A program made the position numbers and the translations under genes. This document shows positions 1-7,446 of a DNA stretch of 64,000 bases, piece after piece. The notes beneath the pieces were generated by a model. It was not told where the DNA came from. It worked only from the letters and a program-made list of their open reading frames with translations, and did no database searches. The DNA is taken from assembly GCF_000381365.1 (NCBI RefSeq), contig NZ_KB905466.1, positions 1,943,207-2,007,206 of the forward strand. The letters run 5' to 3'. The stretch's first letter is position 1; the number at the start of each line of letters is the position of its first letter. This DNA comes from Bacteroides salyersiae WAL 10018 = DSM 18765 = JCM 12988 (lineage in GTDB: Bacteria; Bacteroidota; Bacteroidia; Bacteroidales; Bacteroidaceae).

Positions 1-1
1 G

Positions 2-1402
2 TCTATCACACCGATCGTAATGAATCGTGACGTAACCAGCGGCTTCTTGAGTGAAATACAAAATAGTAACGTAAAACCGATCGAACCTGTATTCCTCGAT
101 TTCAAGAAAGACCTCAGCCAACTGAAAGCCAAATCGAATATCCCCGTACTCTACAAACAGAACACAAGCAACGATCTTTTCCAGTTGATCTATGTATTCG
201 ATATGGGCAATAACAATGATAAAGTGCTCGGTACGGCATTCGACTACATTGATTATTTAGGTACTTCCGACATGACTCCGGAACAATTAAAAAGCGAATT
301 CTATCGTCTGGCATGTACTTTCCGGGTAGTCCCGGGCAACGAGCGTACTTATGTCTTACTGTCGGGACTGAACGAGAACATGCCCGAAGCAATGAAGCTT
401 TTCGAAAAGCTGATGGCAGATGCACAAGTCAACAAAGAGGCATACACCAATATGGTGGCAGATATTCTGAAATCCCGTAAAGATGCCAAATTGAACCAAA
501 TGCAGAATTTCCGTCGCCTGATGAGCTATGGCATGTATGGTCCGAAGTCTCCGGCTACCAATATTCTGACAGAGGCCGAACTACAGAACATGGATCCACA
601 GGAATTAATAGACCGTATCCACAATCAGAACAGTTATCAACATCGCATTCTGTATTATGGGCCAACAAGCGAAAAAGAACTATTGGCTATCATCAACAAA
701 AATCACCAGGCGCCCAAAAAGCTGAAAGAAATTCCTGTAGGCAATGAATTCCCACGTCTGGAAACACCGGTTACCCAAATCTTTATCGCACCTTACGAAG
801 CAAAACAGATTTATATGACCCAACTATCCAATCGTGGCGATAAATTCGATCCGATGATCGAACCGTCCCGCCAGATGTATAATGAATACTTCGGTGGGGG
901 TATGAACTCTATCGTTTTCCAGGAAATGCGTGAAAGTCGCGGACTGGCATATTCTGCATGGGCCGGATTGAACCGTCCGTCTTATCTGAAATACCCGTAT
1001 ATGTTGCAGACTCAGATAGCAACTCAGAACGACAAAATGATCGATGCCATCAAAGTCTTTAACGACATCATCAATAATATGCCGGAATCCGAAGCTGCTT
1101 TCAAGCTTGCCAAAGAAGGACTTATCGCCCGTCTGCGCACAGAACGTATCATCAAAAGCGACATCATCTGGTCGTATATCAATGCCCAAGACTTGGGACA
1201 GAATGTAGATAGCCGTATCAAACTCTATAATGATGCACAGAACATGACGTTGAAAGACGTAACCGATTTTCAGAAGAAATGGATAAAAGGACGCACCTAT
1301 ACATACTGCATCCTCGGTGACAAGAAAGAACTGGATATGGAAAAACTGAAAGAAGTAGGACCTATTCGGGAACTGACACAGGAGGAAATCTTCGGATACT
1401 AA
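2..1402 (+). CDS. M16 family zinc peptidase, C-terminal part (cut by window start)
   Basis: The reading frame is open from base 2, so only the C-terminal 466 or so residues are present. The internal ATG at base 20 is not a credible start. M16 (pitrilysin/PqqL-like) proteases are built of two halves; the catalytic HxxEH half is not visible here. What is seen is the inactive-type half with the typical segment FGGGMNSIVFQEMRESRGLAYS (quoted in part: RESRGLAYS), which in this family helps position the substrate. In Bacteroides such proteins are about 940 residues and usually exported. The gene ends in a hairpin-bearing space shared with a convergent acyl-CoA ligase. The family is clear, but the substrate and the export signal cannot be judged from this half. 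Confidence 0.85.
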   Translation, partial: SITPIVMNRDVTSGFLSEIQNSNVKPIEPVFLDFKKDLSQLKAKSNIPVLYKQNTSNDLFQLIYVFDMGNNNDKVLGTAFDYIDYLGTSDMTPEQLKSEFYRLACTFRVVPGNERTYVLLSGLNENMPEAMKLFEKLMADAQVNKEAYTNMVADILKSRKDAKLNQMQNFRRLMSYGMYGPKSPATNILTEAELQNMDPQELIDRIHNQNSYQHRILYYGPTSEKELLAIINKNHQAPKKLKEIPVGNEFPRLETPVTQIFIAPYEAKQIYMTQLSNRGDKFDPMIEPSRQMYNEYFGGGMNSIVFQEMRESRGLAYSAWAGLNRPSYLKYPYMLQTQIATQNDKMIDAIKVFNDIINNMPESEAAFKLAKEGLIARLRTERIIKSDIIWSYINAQDLGQNVDSRIKLYNDAQNMTLKDVTDFQKKWIKGRTYTYCILGDKKELDMEKLKEVGPIRELTQEEIFGY

Positions 1403-1405
1403 TTA

Positions 1406-1464
1406 GTTGAAAGTTGAAAGTTACTATGCAGCATAATAGCGCAGCCTAACTTTCAACTTTCAAC
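1406..1464. terminator. 18-bp hairpin between convergent genes
   Basis: GTTGAAAGTTGAAAGTTA at 1406-1423 is exactly complementary to 1447-1464, with a 23-base loop. The right arm continues with more ACTTTCAACT-type units. It lies between the ends of the M16 peptidase and the acyl-CoA ligase, so a bidirectional terminator is the simplest reading. Its arms are made of short tandem units, as in other intergenic hairpins of this window. Confidence 0.6.
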
Positions 1465-1473
1465 TCTCAACTT

Positions 1474-3282
1474 TCAACTCTCCTCGTACATCTTGTCTAT
1501 CACCTCCTTGTAGTTTTTAGCTACTACAGGGCGTTTCAACTTCAATGTATTTGTCAGTTCTCCTCTTTCCATGCTGAACGGTTCCGGTAGAAGTGTAAAG
1601 CGTTTCACTTGTTCATAATGGGCGAACTGTTGCTGCAATGTATCGATACGGGCGCGGAACAAGCCGATAATTTTCGGGTGTTGCAATAATTCTTCCATAT
1701 CCTTATATTCAATACCTTTCTCTTTTGCATAATCTTTCACAAAACCATACATGGGCACAATCAATGCAGATACAAATTTACGCTGATCAGCGATAATCGC
1801 AATCTGGTCGATATAACGATCGATGGCTAACTTTGTCTCCAACGCTTGCGGAGATATATATTTCCCGTTGGACGTTTTAAATAAATCCTTGATGCGTTCT
1901 GTCAAATACAAGCAATCTCCATTCAGATAGCCGGCATCGCCTGTATGGAACCATCCCTCCTTATCGATAGCCTCAGCCGTAGCTTCCGCTTTTTTATAAT
2001 ACCCCTTGGTAATTGTCTTTCCACGCAGCAGAATCTCGTTGTTCTCACCGATCTTCACTTCCACGTCCGGCATTACAGTACCCACCGAACCGATTTCATA
2101 CCCTGAATTCTGAAAACATGAAACGGTTGCCGTAGATTCGGTAAGTCCGTATCCAACCAGCATATTAATTCCTACCGAATGTACGAATTCACAAATTTCA
2201 TCAGGAACCGCCGCACCGGCCGTCGGGAAGAAGTTACCATTCTCAATACCGATTGTCTTCTTCAGCAATGAATAAACTGTTTTTTCATAGAACTGATATT
2301 TCAAATGAAGCATCAGGGGAGGCGTTTTTCCTTTACGCAGGTAATCTATGTTGTGTATCTTACCTACACGGATAGCATCGAGCATCAACGCTTTCTTTAT
2401 ACCGGTAGTTTCGGCTATTTTCTCCTGTACACCGGCATAAACTTTCTCCCAGAAACGCGGTACGCTACACATCAGAGTCGGACGAATTTCCTTAATCGTC
2501 ATCTGAATATCCACCGGACGGAGGTTGATGCATATCTGTACTCCCTTATGGATACAGAGATAACTCCAAGCCTTCTCGAACACATGAGTCAATGGCAGGA
2601 AGTTCATCGACACATCTTTGTCCGACATATCCACCAGACGAATATCATGAATGCGGAAAGCTTCAAGGAAGCAAGAGTGATGCAACATGACTCCTTTGGG
2701 CTCTCCCGTCGTACCGGAAGTATATAAAATATTGGCCAGATCGTCTTCCGAAGCGCGTGAAGTACGTTCTTCCACCACATCATTATGAGGCAATCCTTCA
2801 CCCATTGCCAGAAAATCATCAAAATAAATGGAAGATACGTCACGCCGGTCTTTTACCACAGAACGGTCGAATATGATAATCTGCTGCAACGACGGACAAA
2901 AACCGAATACACTGAAAGCAGCATCATACTGAAATTGTTCGCCTACAAAAAGAATACGGATTTGTGCATCGTTGATAATGTATTGTGCCTGTGCGGGAGA
3001 ACTCGTCGCATACAGTGGGATGGTCACCGCCCGATTGGCAAAAGCCGCAAAATCCGTAAAAAGGCATTCCGGTTTATTTTGAGAGAAAATACCGATATTC
3101 TCTTCCTCCTGTACACCGAGTGCTACCAAAGAATTAGCAGCTTGCCTGACAGTTTTAGAAAACTGGTTCCATGAAATGGGAATCCATTGTGCGGTCTGGT
3201 AATCACGGTATCGGAGCGCTGTCTTTTCGCCATACTTTTCAGCCTGACGATGAACCAAGACAGATAAATGATGATAAGTCAT
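1474..3282 (-). CDS. Long-chain fatty acid--CoA ligase (AMP-forming)
   Basis: This ANL-superfamily adenylate-forming enzyme activates fatty acids to acyl-CoA through an acyl-AMP intermediate. The phosphate-binding motif YTSGTTGEPKG lies about a third of the way in. It is followed by the YGLTEST adenine-binding motif and the GDAGYL hinge region with the Arg/Lys-rich stretch TERIKDLFKTSNGKYI, where the catalytic lysine of the C-terminal lid would be. The length of about 602 residues fits the FAA1/FadD15-like long-chain group common in Bacteroidetes. The frame can be opened 22 codons earlier at a TTG, but the ATG at 3282 (MTYHHLSV) is preferred because homologues begin there and the extra residues look like untranslated sequence. 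It is divergent from the M20 deacylase 88 bp away. The acyl chain length preferred is not determinable. Confidence 0.88.
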   Translation of the reverse strand: MTYHHLSVLVHRQAEKYGEKTALRYRDYQTAQWIPISWNQFSKTVRQAANSLVALGVQEEENIGIFSQNKPECLFTDFAAFANRAVTIPLYATSSPAQAQYIINDAQIRILFVGEQFQYDAAFSVFGFCPSLQQIIIFDRSVVKDRRDVSSIYFDDFLAMGEGLPHNDVVEERTSRASEDDLANILYTSGTTGEPKGVMLHHSCFLEAFRIHDIRLVDMSDKDVSMNFLPLTHVFEKAWSYLCIHKGVQICINLRPVDIQMTIKEIRPTLMCSVPRFWEKVYAGVQEKIAETTGIKKALMLDAIRVGKIHNIDYLRKGKTPPLMLHLKYQFYEKTVYSLLKKTIGIENGNFFPTAGAAVPDEICEFVHSVGINMLVGYGLTESTATVSCFQNSGYEIGSVGTVMPDVEVKIGENNEILLRGKTITKGYYKKAEATAEAIDKEGWFHTGDAGYLNGDCLYLTERIKDLFKTSNGKYISPQALETKLAIDRYIDQIAIIADQRKFVSALIVPMYGFVKDYAKEKGIEYKDMEELLQHPKIIGLFRARIDTLQQQFAHYEQVKRFTLLPEPFSMERGELTNTLKLKRPVVAKNYKEVIDKMYEES

Positions 3283-3370
3283 ATCTTTTGTTGTTAGTAA
3301 ATACACGGCAAAGATATTAGTTTTATTTGAAACTATCGCCTTTTTCAATAATTATCAGTAAGTTTGCAGC

Positions 3371-4438
3371 ATGAAATACGATGTATCTTACTTAACGACA
3401 GAGGCCGTAAGCCTTCTTAAATCGCTTATAGCCATCCCCTCGGTCAGCCGCGAAGAAGCACAAGCAGCCGACCATCTACAGAATTATATCGAAGCGGAAG
3501 GTATGACAACCGGCCGTAAAGGCAACAATATCTGGTGTCTCAGTCCGATGTTCGATCTGAAAAAGCCAACCATACTACTCAATTCCCACATCGACACGGT
3601 GAAGCCTGTAAATGGCTGGCGAAAAGACCCTTTCACCCCGAGAGAAGAAAACGGTAAACTCTACGGGTTAGGAAGCAATGATGCCGGTGCCAGTGTGGTT
3701 ACCCTGTTACAGGTGTTCCTGCAACTATGCAGAACACAGCAGTCATACAATCTGATCTATCTGGCTTCCTGTGAAGAAGAAGTCTCCGGTAAAGACGGAA
3801 TAGAAAGTGTATTAAAAGGACTTCCTCCCATCTCATTTGCCATCGTGGGAGAACCGACAGAAATGCAACCTGCCATTGCCGAAAAAGGTCTGATGGTGCT
3901 GGATGTGACCGCTACCGGAAAAGCCGGACATGCCGCCCGTAACGAAGGTGACAATGCCATTTATAAAGTGTTGGCTGACCTTGCCTGGTTTCGTGATTAC
4001 CGTTTTGAAAAGGAATCTCCCTTACTCGGTCCTGTAAAGATGAGCGTTACGGTAATCAATGCCGGCACACAGCACAATGTGGTTCCCGACCGATGTACGT
4101 TTGTGGTGGACGTACGGAGCAACGAGCTGTATTCTAACGAAGAATTATTCGCAGAGATAAAGAAACATATCTCTTGCAAAGCCGAAGCGCGTTCGTTCCG
4201 TCTTAACTCTTCACGGATCGAAGAAAAACATCCTTTTGTGCAGAAAGCCATTAAGTTAGGACGTGTTCCTTTCGGATCTCCTACCCTGTCGGACCAAGCT
4301 TTAATGCCGTTTCCATCGGTAAAAATAGGACCGGGACGCTCATCACGTTCACATACGGCAGACGAATACGTCATGTTGAAAGAGATGGAAGAAGCAATAG
4401 ACCTGTATCTGAAATTGCTGGACGAACTGGCTCTTTAG
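3371..4438 (+). CDS. argE: M20 family deacylase, ArgE-type (acetyl-/succinyl-ornithine deacylase)
   Basis: This is a cytoplasmic di-zinc M20 amidohydrolase of 355 residues. The metal ligands are visible: His73 and Asp75 in NSHIDT, bridging Asp104 in GSNDAG, the Glu135-Glu136 pair with the catalytic glutamate in SCEEEVSG, and Glu161 in GEPTE. A C-terminal His lies in SSRSHTADE. The dimerisation domain sits in the middle (GKAGHAARNEGDNAIYK). ArgE-type enzymes free ornithine from an N-acyl form in arginine synthesis. Bacteroides are known to use N-succinyl rather than N-acetyl intermediates, so N-succinylornithine is a likely substrate here, by inference. No other arginine gene is adjacent. An alternative is a DapE or general aminoacylase role. 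Confidence 0.8.
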   Translation: MKYDVSYLTTEAVSLLKSLIAIPSVSREEAQAADHLQNYIEAEGMTTGRKGNNIWCLSPMFDLKKPTILLNSHIDTVKPVNGWRKDPFTPREENGKLYGLGSNDAGASVVTLLQVFLQLCRTQQSYNLIYLASCEEEVSGKDGIESVLKGLPPISFAIVGEPTEMQPAIAEKGLMVLDVTATGKAGHAARNEGDNAIYKVLADLAWFRDYRFEKESPLLGPVKMSVTVINAGTQHNVVPDRCTFVVDVRSNELYSNEELFAEIKKHISCKAEARSFRLNSSRIEEKHPFVQKAIKLGRVPFGSPTLSDQALMPFPSVKIGPGRSSRSHTADEYVMLKEMEEAIDLYLKLLDELAL

Positions 4439-4517
4439 ACAGGCGGAAGGGATAAATAGTTTTTTCAACAACAGGTAATAAGAAATATGCGCATTTTTAA
4501 TAAAGCACACATTAGGC

Positions 4518-4609
4518 ACAACATCCCCATGTTTTACGGCACAATATCCCCATGTTCTGAATAACAACATCCCCATGTTTTATACAACAACATCCGGATG
4601 TTCTTATAT
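4518..4609. repeat. Four 23-bp tandem repeats with dyad core
   Basis: Four units begin at 4518, 4541, 4564 and 4587, an exact 23-bp period. Each starts ACAACATCCCCATGTT or a close variant, with AACAT and ATGTT arms around a CCCC spacer. In the last unit the spacer is CCGG, making the 14-mer AACATCCGGATGTT a perfect palindrome. The remaining 7 bases of each unit vary. The array sits between the ends of the ArgE-type gene and the convergent aldose epimerase gene, so it is not in a promoter. Confidence 0.8.
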
Positions 4610-4679
4610 ACCAAAAATAGATTTCTGACAGACAAGAAGCCATCTCCTTGCCTATCAGAAATCTATTTGATTATGTATC

Positions 4680-4800
4680 TCTAAGTAGTAAGTAGTCAAG
4701 TAGTAAGCATCAGGTGATAAGTAGTTAAGAAGCAAGCAGTTAAACAGAAGCATCTTGTCTAATATATTTTCCTTGACTGCTTAACTACTGATCATGAGTT
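4680..4800. repeat. AGTAGTCAAGTAGT-type repeat hairpin
   Basis: This stretch holds repeated 7-base-like units (AAGTAGTCAAGTAGT and variants) on the left and their complement (CTTGACTGCTTAACTACT) on the right, forming an imperfect hairpin. It lies between convergent genes and belongs to the same repeat family as the elements near 21.8, 38.1 and 40.4 kb. A terminator role is plausible. Confidence 0.6.
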
Positions 4801-4807
4801 ATTCAGG

Positions 4808-5932
4808 TTAGTTAATAGAGAACTTAAAGACACAATGGCTATTGTACTTTTCACCCGGGCGTAATACAGCCGAAGGCCAATCGGGTTTATTTGGAGTATC
4901 AGGATACTTCTGTGTTTCAAGGCATACGGAAGCACGTTGATTATAAACAATACCTTTTTTACCCATTATCGTTCCGTCGAGGAAGTTTCCTGCATAAACC
5001 TGTATACCGGGTTCATTGGTATAAACATCCAATACAATACCGGTTTTGGGAGATTCTAAAGTAACACATTTATGGGTGATATCTCTTTGGGTATTCAATA
5101 CCCAATTGTGGTCGTATCCGTTTCCGTTCTTTAGTTGTACAAAATCAAAGTCATCGATACGGGCACCCACCGGAGTTGCCGTACGAAAATCCATCGGTGT
5201 TCCTTCTACAGGAGCTATTTCGCCGGTAGTCATGAAAGTACTATCCACCGGTGTATAATAATCCGCATCAATGGTCAGCAAATGATCGGAATTGCTGCCG
5301 GCATCACCATCCAGATTGAAATAAGAATGGTTCGTCATATTGACAATAGTCGGTTGATCCGTTTCTGCCTCATAGCGGATATCGATAGCATTATCGTCCG
5401 TCAGTGTCATCAGCACTTTGCAAGTGATATTGCCGGGAAAACCTTCTTCTCCATCCTTAGAAAGATAGGTGAGCTCGAGTTCCTGCGGACCAGTCTGCCG
5501 GGCATCATATACCTGATATTGAAAACCGTTCGGCCCTCCATGCAAACAGTGACCGTAATTATTACGAGGTAAGACGTATTCTACTCCGTCAAGCGTAAAG
5601 CGACCTTGATTGATACGATTCGCATAGCGTCCGATACTGGCACCAAAATCAGACGGTATGGTGATATAATCCCGGATAGAATCAAATCCCAAAACCACAT
5701 CCCGCATAACTCCTTCCCTGTCGGGCACCATTACGGAAACAATACGCCCACCGAAGTTCGTAATACAAACTTCCATGTTGTTTGCATTCCGCAATACAAA
5801 TAAATCCGTCTTCTTACCATCTACTTCTGTCTGGAAATTACTTTTTAATAAACCGGACGCAGTCGGTTTTTCACCGGTAGCACAGCTTGCCAGTAAAAGG
5901 GCGCTCAATGCCCACATTGAAAATCTTTTCAT
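4808..5932 (-). CDS. galM: Aldose 1-epimerase (mutarotase), lipoprotein
   Basis: The product interconverts alpha and beta anomers of galactose or glucose. The 374-residue product starts with a lipoprotein signal (MKRFSMWALSALLLASC, Cys17), so it is probably membrane-anchored outside the cytoplasm, where it could act on sugars released by neighbouring hydrolases. Family hallmarks are NYGHCLHGGPNGF near residue 125, NHSYFNLDGDAGS with the catalytic acid histidine region, and LETQKYPDTPN near the C-terminus with the catalytic glutamate. It is the last gene of a three-gene leftward operon, 22 bp after the GH125 gene. A role in mannosidase product handling is inferred from the neighbours. Confidence 0.9.
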   Translation of the reverse strand: MKRFSMWALSALLLASCATGEKPTASGLLKSNFQTEVDGKKTDLFVLRNANNMEVCITNFGGRIVSVMVPDREGVMRDVVLGFDSIRDYITIPSDFGASIGRYANRINQGRFTLDGVEYVLPRNNYGHCLHGGPNGFQYQVYDARQTGPQELELTYLSKDGEEGFPGNITCKVLMTLTDDNAIDIRYEAETDQPTIVNMTNHSYFNLDGDAGSNSDHLLTIDADYYTPVDSTFMTTGEIAPVEGTPMDFRTATPVGARIDDFDFVQLKNGNGYDHNWVLNTQRDITHKCVTLESPKTGIVLDVYTNEPGIQVYAGNFLDGTIMGKKGIVYNQRASVCLETQKYPDTPNKPDWPSAVLRPGEKYNSHCVFKFSIN

Positions 5933-5954
5933 ACTAAATTATTTCTAAAAAAAA

Positions 5955-7418
5955 CTATTCGATACTATTCAGCAGATCGGCTTTCCCTTCGTTCACCAGT
6001 TTCAAGATCAGTTCACCAAACAAGGTGTTCTGCCAAGCAAACCATGCACGGGTAAAGTCTTTCGGATTATCCTTGTGGAAAGATTCGTGCATAAATCCCG
6101 TACCGGCATCTGTATCCATCAGCATCTTCACACAAGTCTTTATCTCTTCATCGCTCCGGCTGGTAAAAGCTTTCATCATAATGCTCATCGGCCAAATCAT
6201 ATTATAACCGATATGCGGACCACCGATGCCTTCACCGGCTTTCCCCTTGAAAAAATAAGGATTGTCTTCGCTCCAGACAAAACGACGGGTATTCTGATAA
6301 ATCGGGTCTTTCACATCAACATCGCCCAAATACGGCATCGCCAGAAGGCTGGGTACATTGGCGTCATCCATCAATAAATGATTTCCGAAACCATCGACTT
6401 CGAAAGCATATATCTTACCATACTTCGGATGTTTGTATACGGCATATTTCTTTAAAGCCGCTTCTACTTCTTTCGCAAGATCGGTACACTCTTTTGCCAG
6501 AGCCGTTTTCTTATTCACTGTTTGCAGAATCTCGGCAGCTTTGCGAAGCGAGGAAACCGCAAAGAAATTGGAAGGCACGAGAAACTGGAAAGTAGTAGCA
6601 TCGTCCGACGGACGGAAAGTAGAAACGATCAGGCCTACGGGCTTCACCGGATTTCCTAATCCGTTGTTAGTCACGGTATCGAGTGCACGGTTCGTTTTAC
6701 GCTCAAACCGGTAAGGACCGACACCCTCTTTGCGCTGCTGCTCCTTAAATGTACGAAGAATATTGGTGATGGCCTGTATCCACTCTTCATCAAAAATACT
6801 GTCATCACCGGTCACCTTCCAATATTGATAAGCCAGACGCAAGGGATAACACAAAGAGTCGATTTCCCATTTCCGTTCATGCAATTCCGGTTTCATATCC
6901 GTCATATCACTCATCCAATATCCACCGACCGGTCCATCATTAAACGCATTAGCATAGGGATCAAAAACAATACTCTTAAACTGGCGGTGAATAACCCCTG
7001 CAAGCATACGTTTCAATTCCGGGTCCGAATTGGCCAATTGTACATAAGGCCATACCTGAGCTCCGGAGTCACGAAGCCACATCGCGTGTATATCACCGGT
7101 ATAGACAAAAGTATCCGGTTTCCCGTCACTGCCCTCACGGAAATGAACCGTCGTATCCAATGTATTCGGGAAACAGTTGGTAAACATCCAGGCCAGACGG
7201 GCATTCTTTAATAGTTTTTGCACACGGACAATCTCATTTTCTACGGCCTGCGAACGAAACAGACGTTTATCCGGCTCCGGACGATTATCCTTTTGGATGG
7301 CATCCGTCACACACACATGTTCGGTTGAAAATACAGTAGATGCAAATGCGCCCGGAGTACAGAATAATGCACCTGTAACAATAACGCCGATAAGTTTACT
7401 CGATATTCTTTGTGACAT
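5955..7418 (-). CDS. GH125 exo-alpha-1,6-mannosidase
   Basis: This 487-residue exported protein belongs to glycoside hydrolase family 125 (formerly DUF1237), inverting enzymes that remove non-reducing alpha-1,6-mannose from N-glycans or mannan. A Sec signal peptide covers about residues 1-27 (ending GAFAS). The (alpha/alpha)6-barrel signature YTGDIHAMWLRDSGAQ spans residues 106-121. The C-terminal segment MHESFHKDNPKDFTRAWFAW carries Glu445, a good candidate for the catalytic base. The gene sits 28 bp after the DUF4965 gene and 22 bp before galM on the same strand. The nearby GH38 gene and the GH85 locus about 38 kb to the right fit a role in N-glycan or mannoside breakdown. The exact linkage specificity is inferred from the family. 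Confidence 0.9.
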   Translation of the reverse strand: MSQRISSKLIGVIVTGALFCTPGAFASTVFSTEHVCVTDAIQKDNRPEPDKRLFRSQAVENEIVRVQKLLKNARLAWMFTNCFPNTLDTTVHFREGSDGKPDTFVYTGDIHAMWLRDSGAQVWPYVQLANSDPELKRMLAGVIHRQFKSIVFDPYANAFNDGPVGGYWMSDMTDMKPELHERKWEIDSLCYPLRLAYQYWKVTGDDSIFDEEWIQAITNILRTFKEQQRKEGVGPYRFERKTNRALDTVTNNGLGNPVKPVGLIVSTFRPSDDATTFQFLVPSNFFAVSSLRKAAEILQTVNKKTALAKECTDLAKEVEAALKKYAVYKHPKYGKIYAFEVDGFGNHLLMDDANVPSLLAMPYLGDVDVKDPIYQNTRRFVWSEDNPYFFKGKAGEGIGGPHIGYNMIWPMSIMMKAFTSRSDEEIKTCVKMLMDTDAGTGFMHESFHKDNPKDFTRAWFAWQNTLFGELILKLVNEGKADLLNSIE

Positions 7419-7446
7419 AAATCAATAGGTTTAAAAAACTGTTTAG

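Noticed and set aside
4518-4609. Possible CRISPR array
   Set aside because: Period is 23 bp with only 7 variable bases, no spacers of normal size and no cas genes.
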